Assembly (NCBI GenBank): GCA_016870775.1
Contig: VGAK01000010.1
Coordinates: 1-64,000, forward strand
Length of the DNA stretch: 64,000 bases
Source: Actinomycetota bacterium
GTDB taxonomy: Bacteria > Actinomycetota > Acidimicrobiia > Acidimicrobiales > Ilumatobacteraceae
Reading direction: 5' to 3'
The notes beneath the pieces were generated by a model. The model was not told where the DNA came from and did no database searches. It worked only from the letters and a program-made list of their open reading frames with translations. Below, piece after piece: positions 9,196 to 16,774 of the stretch; positions within the stretch are counted from its first letter, which is position 1; each line of letters starts with the position of its first letter. A program made the translations under genes and the position numbers.

Positions 9196-10122
9196 TCAGC
9201 GGGAGGTGGTGCCCCGCGTCGGGGCTCCACCTTTTCCCGCGCCGTCACCCCCGGCGGTGCGGCCGTACACGTCCTGCCAGATCTCGCTGATGATCTCCTC
9301 GGCACCGCGCACGCTCCCCTCGCGCACCCGCACCCGACCAGACAGCGCCACCAGTGCGGCGTCCAGCCCGGTGCTCGGATCGGCGGGGGTGACCGCGCGG
9401 AGCTGCGCGAGGGATGCCACGACCTTCGCGAAATCCACGGCACCGCGCACGGAGGCTCCGACGCGCAGGTCGGGGTGGTTGCGGGTGCGCCGCACCATCT
9501 CGACGGCGCGTTCGATGAACCCGGGCTCGAGACCGCAGTCCCCTGCCTCGCGCACCACGATCTCGGCCTCCTCCTCGGCGGGCTGGTAACCCATCGAGAC
9601 CCGGCACACGCGGTCGTACACCGCGCCGGAGATGCGGGCGGTGCCGACGGCGTCGAACGGGTTCATCGCGGCCACGAGCCGAAACCCGGGATCGGCCGCG
9701 ACCGCCCCGAGTCGCGGCACGTGCAGCTCCCCCTCGCTCATCACGGTGATGAGCACGTTCAGCGTCTCCTCCGGGATTCGGTTGATCTCCTCCACGTACA
9801 ACAGGCGGCCCTCGCGCATCGCGGTGACGAGCGGGCCGTCCACGAACACGCTCGGGTCGTACCCGTCGACGAGCACTCGAGCGGGATCGAAGTGCCCCAC
9901 GAGTCGTGCCGGCGTGAGCTCGGCGTTGCCCTCGACGAACTCGAAGCCGATGCCGAGCCCGCGCGCCACCGCGCGCAGCAGCGTCGACTTGCCGGTGCCG
10001 GGCGGGCCCTCCAGCAGAACGTGGCGATCCGCCGCCAGGGCGGCCAGGACCAGTTCCATCTCGCGCCGCCGACCCACCACGTCGTCGGCGAGCGAGGCCC
10101 GGAGTGCCGAGACGTCGGTCAT
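9196..10122 (-). CDS. MoxR family AAA+ ATPase
   Basis: A 308-residue AAA+ ATPase. Walker A GPPGTGKS is at residues 39-46, Walker B LLYVEEINRIPEE at about 107-119, and sensor/Arg-finger regions follow (VAAMNPFD, GAVYDRVCR). ATG 10122 was preferred because an earlier in-frame start would overlap the preceding gene; it lies 16 nt after that dehydrogenase's stop. MoxR proteins pair with VWA proteins to remodel or activate metalloenzymes (methanol dehydrogenase, CO dehydrogenase, magnesium chelatase-like systems). Here the partner VWA gene is immediately downstream and two zinc dehydrogenases are upstream in the same operon, making these the obvious candidate clients. That client assignment is inference. 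Confidence 0.9.
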   Translation of the reverse strand: MTDVSALRASLADDVVGRRREMELVLAALAADRHVLLEGPPGTGKSTLLRAVARGLGIGFEFVEGNAELTPARLVGHFDPARVLVDGYDPSVFVDGPLVTAMREGRLLYVEEINRIPEETLNVLITVMSEGELHVPRLGAVAADPGFRLVAAMNPFDAVGTARISGAVYDRVCRVSMGYQPAEEEAEIVVREAGDCGLEPGFIERAVEMVRRTRNHPDLRVGASVRGAVDFAKVVASLAQLRAVTPADPSTGLDAALVALSGRVRVREGSVRGAEEIISEIWQDVYGRTAGGDGAGKGGAPTRGTTSR

Positions 10123-10138
10123 CGTGCCCGTGCCTCGG

Positions 10139-11290
10139 TCAGTCGTAGACGATGACACCGCGGATGTTCGTGCCGTCGCGCATCGCCTGGTAGCCCTCGT
10201 TGATCTGGTCGAGGCTGTAGCGGCGCGTGATCAACTCGTCGAGCTTCAGATCACCCACGCGGTACATGTCCAGCAGCCTCGGAATGTCGGCACGGGGGTT
10301 CAGGCTGCCAAAGATCGTGCCCTTGACCTCCTTGTTCCACATCGCCAACTGGAACAGGTTGATGCTCGCCTCGGTGCTCGTCATCGGTGAGATGGCCGTC
10401 ACCACGCAGGTGCCGCCCTTGCCGACCAGCGACATGCCCTCGGCCATCATCTCGCCGTGGAGCACGCCCGGGGTCATGATCACCCGATCGGCCATCTGGC
10501 CCCAGGTCAGCTCCATCACCGCCGGGATCGCCTCGGCCATCGAGGCAAAGGTGTGGGTCGCCCCGAGTTCCATCGCCTTCTCGCGCTTGAACTCGACCGG
10601 GTCGACCGCGATCACGCGCTTGGCACCTGCCATGCGCGCGCCCTGCACCGCGTTGATGCCGATGCCCCCGATTCCCACGACCACCACCGTGTCGCCGGGC
10701 TGGGTGTCGGCGCGGTTCGTCGCCGAGCCCCACCCGGTCGCCACCCCGCACGACACGAGCGCCACGCACTCGAGCGGGAGGTCCTTCTCGACCTTGATCA
10801 ACGAGGCCTCGGCCACGGTGGCGTACTCGGAGAACGTCCCGAGCTTTGCCATCATCTTGACCGCGCGGCCGTCCTGCACGTGGTGGCGGTGCGTGCCGTC
10901 GGTGATCATGCCCCCGGTCAGGGTGCCCGCACCGAGGTCGCACAGGTTCTGACGACCGGTCGAGCAGTAGCGGCACCGTCCGCACGACGGCACGAACGAT
11001 GCCGAGACGTGATCACCGGGCTGCACCGAGGTGACACCGGGGCCGACCTCCATCACGACACCGGCACCCTCGTGGCCACCGATGAACGGGAAGAAGTCGT
11101 CGACACCCATCATCGCGAGTAGTTCCTGTGGCGGCACCATGTCACCGGTGACGAAGTGCTCGTCGGAGTGGCACATCCCCGCGACCTTCCACTGCACGAG
11201 GACCTCGCCGGTCTTTGGTGGGTCGACCTCGATCCCCTCGACCTTCCAGTCCTGGTTCATCCCGTAGAGGACTGCAGCACGGCTCTTCAT
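10139..11290 (-). CDS. NDMA-dependent (mycofactocin-type) zinc alcohol dehydrogenase 1
   Basis: A 383-residue zinc alcohol dehydrogenase. Catalytic zinc ligands are Cys40 (GMCHSDEH), His73-Glu74 (GGHEGAG) and Cys181. The structural zinc lobe has Cys103, 106, 109 and 117. The Rossmann motif GIGGIG is at about 206-211. The pattern matches the NDMA-dependent group, which holds nicotinamide tightly and recycles it with mycofactocin rather than free NAD+. It differs from its neighbour by an insertion of roughly 12 residues after the first zinc ligand (QELLAMMGVDDFF). A good ribosome site (GGGGAGAAG) precedes ATG 11290. Lying beside the mft operon strengthens the call. Physiological alcohol unknown. 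Confidence 0.9.
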   Translation of the reverse strand: MKSRAAVLYGMNQDWKVEGIEVDPPKTGEVLVQWKVAGMCHSDEHFVTGDMVPPQELLAMMGVDDFFPFIGGHEGAGVVMEVGPGVTSVQPGDHVSASFVPSCGRCRYCSTGRQNLCDLGAGTLTGGMITDGTHRHHVQDGRAVKMMAKLGTFSEYATVAEASLIKVEKDLPLECVALVSCGVATGWGSATNRADTQPGDTVVVVGIGGIGINAVQGARMAGAKRVIAVDPVEFKREKAMELGATHTFASMAEAIPAVMELTWGQMADRVIMTPGVLHGEMMAEGMSLVGKGGTCVVTAISPMTSTEASINLFQLAMWNKEVKGTIFGSLNPRADIPRLLDMYRVGDLKLDELITRRYSLDQINEGYQAMRDGTNIRGVIVYD

Positions 11291-11323
11291 GATTCTTCTC
11301 CCCGATGGTGTGTGTGTCGCGGA

Positions 11324-12439
11324 TCAGTCGTAGACGAGCACGCCGCGGATGTTCCTACCGTCGCGCATGTCCTGGTATCCGTCGTTGATGCCCTCGAGCG
11401 GGTAGGTCCGGGTGACGAGTCCGTCGAGGTCGAGCCTGCCCTCACGGTACAGACCGAGGAGCTTGGGGATGTCGGCGCGCGGGTTGCCCGAGCCGAACAG
11501 CGATCCCACCAACTGCTTCTCCATCAGCGTGAGGTCGAGCAGGCTCATGTTCGCACCACCCATCTCCAAGGCCGGGTGGATGTTGGTGACCACGACGCGG
11601 CCGCGCTTGGCGGTGACCGCCATCGCCTGGCCGATCACCTGCCCGTCACCCACGCCCATCGTCATGATGACCTTGTTCGCCATCTGGCCCCAGGTGATGT
11701 CCTGGATCAGCGGCAGGGCCTCCTCGAGCGACGCGGCGGTGTGCGTCGCGCCGAACTCCATCGCCTTCTCGCGCTTGAACTCGACCGGGTCGATCGCGAT
11801 GATGCGCTTGGCTCCGGCGAGCTTGGCGCCCTGGATCGCGTTCGCGCCGATGCCACCGACGCCGACAACCGCCACCGTGTCGCCGGGTGCGACGTCGGCG
11901 GCATAGACGGCAGAGCCCCAACCGGTCACCACGCCGCACCCGAGGAGGCACGCCTTGTCGAGCGGCACGTCCTTCTCGATCTTGATGCACGACGCTTCGT
12001 GCACGACGGTGTGGTGTGCGAACGTGCCGAGCAGGCACATCAGGCCGAGATCCTTCTCGCCCACGTGGTGGCGCGAGGTGCCGTCCGCGATCTGGCGCCC
12101 GATGCCCATGAGCGCCCCGAGATCGCACAGGTTCTGGTGACCCGTCGAGCACGAGGGACAGCGACCGCACGACGGAATGAAGCCGAACACGACGTGGTCG
12201 CCCGGGGCGAGCCACGAGACGCCCTCGCCGACCTGCTCGACGACTCCGGCACCCTCGTGACCACCGATGATCGGGAGACCGAAGGGCAGATCACCGGTGA
12301 CGAGATGCTCGTCGGAATGGCACATGCCCGATGCGGCGATGCGCACGAGCACCTCGCTGGGACCCGGCGGGTCGAGATCGATCTCCTCGATGGTCCACGG
12401 GGCGTTCAGTTCCCACAGGACGGCGGCTTTCGTCTTCAT
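11324..12439 (-). CDS. NDMA-dependent (mycofactocin-type) zinc alcohol dehydrogenase 2
   Basis: A 371-residue paralogue of the next gene downstream, with catalytic Cys40 and His61-Glu62, structural Cys91, 94, 97 and 105, and VGVGGIGANA as nucleotide-binding motif. Both share the REKAMEFGATHT-type stretch after the Rossmann fold. It is the first gene of the leftward operon: 33 nt separate it from dehydrogenase 1. Ribosome site GAAGGGGG lies upstream of ATG 12439. Its leader contains an inverted repeat (12461-12474), so the operon may be controlled there. Expected to oxidise an alcohol with bound nicotinamide and mycofactocin as electron acceptor; substrate unknown. Confidence 0.9.
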   Translation of the reverse strand: MKTKAAVLWELNAPWTIEEIDLDPPGPSEVLVRIAASGMCHSDEHLVTGDLPFGLPIIGGHEGAGVVEQVGEGVSWLAPGDHVVFGFIPSCGRCPSCSTGHQNLCDLGALMGIGRQIADGTSRHHVGEKDLGLMCLLGTFAHHTVVHEASCIKIEKDVPLDKACLLGCGVVTGWGSAVYAADVAPGDTVAVVGVGGIGANAIQGAKLAGAKRIIAIDPVEFKREKAMEFGATHTAASLEEALPLIQDITWGQMANKVIMTMGVGDGQVIGQAMAVTAKRGRVVVTNIHPALEMGGANMSLLDLTLMEKQLVGSLFGSGNPRADIPKLLGLYREGRLDLDGLVTRTYPLEGINDGYQDMRDGRNIRGVLVYD

Positions 12440-12460
12440 GGACGACCCCCTTCACGGACG

Positions 12461-12474
12461 GCACCAGATGGTGC
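12461..12474. promoter_or_regulatory. inverted repeat in the leader of the dehydrogenase operon (candidate operator)
   Basis: Perfect six-base arms GCACCA and TGGTGC separated by two bases, lying just downstream of a minus-strand TAGTGT hexamer (12487-12482) and so at or next to the expected transcription start of the dehydrogenase/MoxR/VWA operon. It fits a repressor operator or a small hairpin. No regulator gene such as mftR is present in the window. Confidence 0.4.
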
Positions 12475-12481
12475 GTCCCGA

Positions 12482-12487
12482 ACACTA
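12482..12487 (-). promoter_or_regulatory. -10 element of the dehydrogenase/MoxR/VWA operon
   Basis: TAGTGT on the minus strand, matching the window's TANNNT consensus. Unlike most genes here it is about 42 nt from the start codon, leaving a real leader that holds both the inverted repeat and a ribosome site. Confidence 0.4.
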
Positions 12488-12530
12488 CCCAGCACCGGGG
12501 CGTGTGCTGAAAGGCGGGGGGCCGGATGAG

Positions 12531-12536
12531 TACGAT
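12531..12536 (+). promoter_or_regulatory. -10 element of the mycofactocin operon
   Basis: TACGAT, 8 nt before ATG 12545 of mftA, the same geometry as other leaderless genes in the window. The divergent dehydrogenase promoter is about 45 bp away, so one regulator could act on both. Confidence 0.5.
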
Positions 12537-12544
12537 CAGAACCC

Positions 12545-12694
12545 ATGGAGAACGACACCGTTTTGACGGAACCGGACGCGACCGCCTCGGAGCCACAGGT
12601 CGACCAAGAACCGTCGGCTGAAGGGGCACTGCTGGTCGAGCAGGAGCTGCTCGTCGAGGAGATCTCGATCGACGGCATGTGCGGCGTCTACTGA
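12545..12694 (+). CDS. mftA: mycofactocin precursor peptide MftA
   Basis: A 49-residue RiPP precursor. The acidic leader (many Glu/Asp) ends in the family-defining core IDGMCGVY. Radical SAM enzyme MftC decarboxylates the last Tyr and crosslinks it to the preceding Val; MftE then frees the Val-Tyr-derived unit. ATG 12545 is 8 nt after TACGAT. The stop is 16 nt before mftB, and the biosynthetic genes follow in order, which makes the identification firm despite the small size. Product precursor: the redox cofactor mycofactocin. Confidence 0.96.
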   Translation: MENDTVLTEPDATASEPQVDQEPSAEGALLVEQELLVEEISIDGMCGVY

Positions 12695-12710
12695 GACACG
12701 CCCCGCTTCA

Positions 12711-12977
12711 GTGACGCTCACGCTCGACACGGCCTGCGAACTCGATCCACGGGTCTCGCTGCGACCCGAACCCTTCGGCGCCCTCGCCTACCACTACGGC
12801 AACCGGCGGCTCGTCTTCCTGCGCCACCCCGACATCGTCGCCGTGGTCCGCGATCTGGCCGACCACGGCAGCGTTCGTGATGCGCTCGTGGCCCGTGGGG
12901 TCGCCACGGAGCGCTGGCCCGGGTTCGTGAGCGCGCTCGAGTCGCTCCGCAACTCAGAGATCGTCCGTGTCCGCTGA
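12711..12977 (+). CDS. mftB: mycofactocin precursor-binding chaperone MftB
   Basis: An 88-residue protein with the RiPP recognition element fold. It binds the MftA leader and presents the C-terminus to MftC. Family-like features are the RPEPFGALAYHYGNRRLVFL stretch (about residues 18-37) and length near 90. GTG 12711 is 16 nt after mftA, and the end overlaps mftC by 11 nt. The position between mftA and mftC is diagnostic. Confidence 0.93.
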   Translation: MTLTLDTACELDPRVSLRPEPFGALAYHYGNRRLVFLRHPDIVAVVRDLADHGSVRDALVARGVATERWPGFVSALESLRNSEIVRVR

Positions 12978-14091
12978 GACGCTCGTGGAGCAGTTGAAGG
13001 GTGGCCTCGACGCCCCGATCTGCCTCACCTGGGAACTCACGTACGCGTGCAACCTCGAGTGCATCCACTGTCTGTCCTCGAGCGGGCGCAGGGATCCGCG
13101 CGAACTCGACACCCCGCAGGCCAAGGCGGTCATCGACGAGTTGAGACGTTTGCAGGTGTTCTACGTGAACATCGGCGGCGGCGAGCCGATGGTGCGCCGC
13201 GACTTCTTCGAGATCGTCTCGCACGCCGTCGACAACGGCGTCGGGGTGAAGTTCTCGACGAACGGCGCCTTCATCGACACCGACGCCGCACGCCGTCTCG
13301 CCGCGATGGACTACCTCGACATCCAGATCTCGATCGACGGCGCGGACGAGCCCACGAACGACGCCGTTCGCGGAGCGGGGAGTTTCGCCACCGCGCGCCG
13401 CGCGATGGACAACCTCGCCGCGTCGGGATTCGGCCCGTTCAAGATCTCGGTGGTGGTGACGCGCCACAACGTCGCACAACTCGACGCGTTCAAGGCGCTC
13501 GCCGACTCATATGGCGCCCAACTGCGCATCACGCGCCTGCGCCCCGCGGGACGCGGGGCCGACACGTGGCACCAGCTCCACCCCACCAACGTTCAGCAGC
13601 GCGAGATCCACCGCTGGCTCCTCGCCCACGGGGAGAACGTGCTGACCGGGGATTCGTTCTTCCACCTCAACGCGTTCGGTGAGTCCCTGCCCGGGCTCAA
13701 CATGTGCGGCGCCGGGCGCGTGGTGTGCCTCATCGACCCGGTCGGCGACGTCTATGCGTGCCCGTTCGTGATCCACTCGGACTTCCGTGCCGGCAACGTC
13801 CTGGACGCGGGCGGCTTCACCCGCGTGTGGCGCGAGTCGGACCTGTTCCGCGAGTTGCGCGAACCCCAGGGTGCCGGTGCCTGTGCATCGTGCGGCGCGT
13901 GGGACGCGTGCCAGGGCGGCTGCATGGCGGCCAAGTTCTTCACCGGTCTGCCCCTCGACGGACCGGACCCCGAGTGCGTCGGCGGGGACGGTGAGCGTGC
14001 TCTCGCCTCGGTGCCGGTCGCTCTCGCGCCCCGCCCCTGGCCCGACCACTCCAAGCCGGCGCGCACGCGCATCCCGGTGGCCGGACAGTGA
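12967..14091 (+). CDS. mftC: mycofactocin radical SAM maturase MftC
   Basis: A 374-residue radical SAM/SPASM protein. Cys28, Cys32 and Cys35 (CNLECIHC) bind the SAM cluster, and NIGGGEP is the SAM-binding GGE motif. The C-terminal SPASM domain carries Cys residues for auxiliary clusters (MCGAGRVVC, VYACPFV, CASCGAWDACQGGC). MftC oxidatively decarboxylates the MftA C-terminal Tyr and then forms the Val-Tyr carbon-carbon bond. GTG 12967 lies inside the end of mftB, and the stop overlaps the start of plsY (GTGA), so translation is coupled on both sides. Confidence 0.95.
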   Translation: MSAETLVEQLKGGLDAPICLTWELTYACNLECIHCLSSSGRRDPRELDTPQAKAVIDELRRLQVFYVNIGGGEPMVRRDFFEIVSHAVDNGVGVKFSTNGAFIDTDAARRLAAMDYLDIQISIDGADEPTNDAVRGAGSFATARRAMDNLAASGFGPFKISVVVTRHNVAQLDAFKALADSYGAQLRITRLRPAGRGADTWHQLHPTNVQQREIHRWLLAHGENVLTGDSFFHLNAFGESLPGLNMCGAGRVVCLIDPVGDVYACPFVIHSDFRAGNVLDAGGFTRVWRESDLFRELREPQGAGACASCGAWDACQGGCMAAKFFTGLPLDGPDPECVGGDGERALASVPVALAPRPWPDHSKPARTRIPVAGQ

Positions 14092-14684
14092 ACATCGTCA
14101 TCGCCATCGTCGGGGTCGTGGTGTCGTACCTGCTCGGCACGGTGCCGAGCGCGATCATGGTGGCGCGATCAAAGGGCGTCGACATCACCACATTCGGATC
14201 CGGGAACCCGGGAGCCTCGAACGTCGGGCGGGCCCTCGGCACGAAGTGGTTCATCGTGGTGTTCCTGCTCGATGCCGCCAAGGGCGCGGTCCCGGTGTTC
14301 ATCTCGGCGGTCGCCCTCGACAACCGGCCCATGGCCTACGTGTGCGGTGCCGCGGCGATCCTCGGCCACGTCTTCCCCGTGACGCGGCGGTTCCACGGTG
14401 GCAAGGGAATCGCCACCGGTGGCGGTGTGCTCCTGCCCCTCCATCCGCCGGTGATGATCGGTGCGGTCGTGTTCTGGCTCCTCGCGGCGAAGGTCTCCAA
14501 GAAGGCCTCGCTCGCCTCGATCGGGGTCGTGCCGCTCGTGATGGTCGCCCTCGCGGTGAAGGGCACCGCCGCATGGGAACTCCTGTCGCTCGTCGGGCTC
14601 GGTGTGCTGATCGAGATCCGTCACCTTCCGAATCTCAAGCGTCTCTTCTCCGGCACCGAGCACGACGTCTCCCACGGTTCCTGA
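14088..14684 (+). CDS. plsY: glycerol-3-phosphate acyltransferase PlsY inside the mycofactocin operon
   Basis: A 198-residue polytopic membrane protein with all three PlsY motifs: GSGNPGASNVGR (about 42-53), GHVFPVTRRFHGGKGIATGG (about 93-112) and KKASLASIGVVPL. PlsY moves an acyl group from acyl-phosphate to glycerol-3-phosphate, the first step of phospholipid synthesis. It occupies the slot between mftC and mftE where mftD is common. It is coupled to mftC by a 4-nt overlap and ends 3 nt before mftE, so it is fully inside the operon. Whether it is the housekeeping enzyme or has a role linked to mycofactocin cannot be told from sequence. All expected motifs are intact. Confidence 0.92.
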   Translation: MNIVIAIVGVVVSYLLGTVPSAIMVARSKGVDITTFGSGNPGASNVGRALGTKWFIVVFLLDAAKGAVPVFISAVALDNRPMAYVCGAAAILGHVFPVTRRFHGGKGIATGGGVLLPLHPPVMIGAVVFWLLAAKVSKKASLASIGVVPLVMVALAVKGTAAWELLSLVGLGVLIEIRHLPNLKRLFSGTEHDVSHGS

Positions 14685-14687
14685 GCC

Positions 14688-15404
14688 GTGGCTCCGCCCG
14701 TGCGCCGTGGCCGCCGCACCGTGCCGGCTCGGATCGTGCCGGGATCACAGATCGTGGTGGTGCCGATCGGGTCGTGGGAACAGCACGGCACCCACCTGCC
14801 CCCCGACACGGACTCGCTGATCGTCGAGTCGCTCGTCGATGCGGCGATCGAGCGACTCGACGCTGACGACTTCCTCGTCGCTCCCACCGTCGCGATCTCG
14901 GCCAGTGACGAGCATGCCGGGTTCCCGGGTCTGCTCAGTGCCGGCACCGACGCCACCGCCGGAATGCTCGTCTCGATCGCGCGGTCGGCATCGACGTGGG
15001 CGCGGGGGACGGTTCTCGTGAGCGGTCACGGGGGGAACAGCGACGCACTGTCGCAGGCACGTGCGCGCCTCGACGGGGAGAACGTGGCGCACACGATGTG
15101 GTGGCCGCGCACCGTCCCGGGCCGCGAGGACGATCTCCATGCGGGCTGGGTCGAGACCTCGGTCATGCTGCACATCGCGCCCGACCTCGTGGACCTCCGG
15201 CGCGCCGACGCGGGTGCATCCGGTGATGCGGCCGAGTTGGTGGCGCGCATGCGCGATGGCGGTGTCGCTGCCGTGTCGGCCAACGGCGTCATCGGCGACC
15301 CGCGGGGCGCCACGCCAGCCGACGGCCGTGCCATCCACGCACGATGGGTCGATGGACTGGTGGCCTGTCTCGACGAGGCGTGCCGGCGCTGGCCGCCGCG
15401 ATGA
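14688..15404 (+). CDS. mftE: mycofactocin peptidase MftE (creatininase family)
   Basis: A 238-residue creatininase-family metallopeptidase that cleaves modified MftA and frees the Val-Tyr-derived unit. Metal-site signatures are PIGSWEQHGTHLPPDTD (Glu, His and Asp; about 26-42), LVSGHGGN and LHAGWVETS. Length matches MftE. GTG 14688 is 3 nt after plsY, and its stop overlaps mftF (ATGA). With no MftD encoded in the window, the released product would need an enzyme from elsewhere to become the keto-amide form. Confidence 0.93.
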   Translation: MAPPVRRGRRTVPARIVPGSQIVVVPIGSWEQHGTHLPPDTDSLIVESLVDAAIERLDADDFLVAPTVAISASDEHAGFPGLLSAGTDATAGMLVSIARSASTWARGTVLVSGHGGNSDALSQARARLDGENVAHTMWWPRTVPGREDDLHAGWVETSVMLHIAPDLVDLRRADAGASGDAAELVARMRDGGVAAVSANGVIGDPRGATPADGRAIHARWVDGLVACLDEACRRWPPR

Positions 15405-16774
15405 CGACTTTCGCGATCGACGCCGAGTGGCTGCGCAGTGCCACCGTGCCGCGGGGCGTGCTCGCGGGGTCTCCGCCGGTGTGGTTCACCGTCACCGAGG
15501 CCGGCGCTGCGGTCCTCGATGCACTCGAGACCGGTGCGCCACTTCCGCACGGTCATGAACAACTCACGGACAGACTGCTCGCGCGCGGTGCGATCCATCC
15601 GGTTCCCGGCGCACCCGTCGATGTCGCTCTGCTCACCATCGTCATCCCGGCCCGCGTCGACGCGGAGGGCGCGACCACCCTGGCCGCCCTCGTGGCGCGA
15701 CTGGTGAGCGACCCGGAGAGCCCGCGAGTCATCGTCGTCGACGATTCCTCCGATCCGCCACTTCGCATTCCCGGGGCAGAGGTCGTGCCCCACGACGGAC
15801 CGCACGGGCCCGGTCCCGCGCGCAACACCGGACTCGCACGTGTGACGACACAGTTCGTGGCCTTCGTCGACGCCGATGCGACCATCGATGCGGCCGCCCT
15901 GTGCCGGCTCGCGTCGTTGATCGACCATGAGCACACCGCGCTGGTGGCTCCACGGGTGGCCAGTGCGCGGACGGGCCGGAACGGTGAGTACGAGACGGCG
16001 CTCTCACCGCTCGATCTCGGGCCGGTGCGCGCGATGGTGAGACCGACGGCGCGCATCTCCTATGTCCCGGCTGCGGTGTTGGTGGCCTCCACCCGGGCAG
16101 TGCGCGACCTCGGCGGGTTCGACGGGGACCTCCGCTGGGGCGAGGATGTCGACCTGGTCTGGAGGGCGATCGAGGCGGGTGCCGGGTGCCGCTACGAGCC
16201 CGGTGTCCGCGCCGAGCACGCTCCTCGAGCGACCGTGGGGGCATTGTGCGCCCAACGATTCCGTTACGGCACGAGCGCTGCACCACTGGCCCGGCGCCAC
16301 GGCACGACCCTGGCCCCGTGGCGCGGGAGCCTGCCGGTGCTCCTGATCGCCGTGTCGTGGCTCACGATGTGGTGGCAGATCGCCATCCCCCTCACGGCCG
16401 TGGTGTGGGCCTGGTTCGTGATCGGTCTCGGCCGCACCGGCCTGGCCTTCGGCGCCCGGATCCGTGTCGCGTCCCGGGCGCTGACGCGCAGCGCCGGCCA
16501 GACCGCGTACGCGATCAGGCGCGCATGGTGGCCGGTGCTCGGACTTGCCGCGGTGGTGTCGGTGCGCGCCTCGATCGCCCTGGCGTTGTCGTTCGGCGTG
16601 CCGATCGTGACGGGACTCGCGCGCAACCGCCCGCGGAGAATCCCGCGCTGGATCGCACTCAGGATCCTCGACGATCTCGCCTATGGAGCCGGTCTGTGGT
16701 GGGGAGCGATCGTGGGTCGCGAGGCGCGGTGCCTCGTGCCGGCCGTCAGCGTGGGGCCGGTGCGCGTCGGCTGA
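15401..16774 (+). CDS. mftF: mycofactocin glycosyltransferase MftF
   Basis: A 457-residue family 2 glycosyltransferase with C-terminal membrane segments, expected to add glucose units to the mycofactocin head group. Visible: an N-terminal region like other MftF proteins (about 1-80), GT2 nucleotide-sugar site VIVVDDSSDP (about 111-120), FVDADATID (DXD-like), then GGFDGDLRWGEDVDLVWRA near the acceptor site, followed by hydrophobic helices. ATG 15401 was chosen for the ATGA overlap with mftE. The 3' end overlaps the convergent DUF4395 gene by 29 nt. Confidence 0.93.
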   Translation: MTTFAIDAEWLRSATVPRGVLAGSPPVWFTVTEAGAAVLDALETGAPLPHGHEQLTDRLLARGAIHPVPGAPVDVALLTIVIPARVDAEGATTLAALVARLVSDPESPRVIVVDDSSDPPLRIPGAEVVPHDGPHGPGPARNTGLARVTTQFVAFVDADATIDAAALCRLASLIDHEHTALVAPRVASARTGRNGEYETALSPLDLGPVRAMVRPTARISYVPAAVLVASTRAVRDLGGFDGDLRWGEDVDLVWRAIEAGAGCRYEPGVRAEHAPRATVGALCAQRFRYGTSAAPLARRHGTTLAPWRGSLPVLLIAVSWLTMWWQIAIPLTAVVWAWFVIGLGRTGLAFGARIRVASRALTRSAGQTAYAIRRAWWPVLGLAAVVSVRASIALALSFGVPIVTGLARNRPRRIPRWIALRILDDLAYGAGLWWGAIVGREARCLVPAVSVGPVRVG

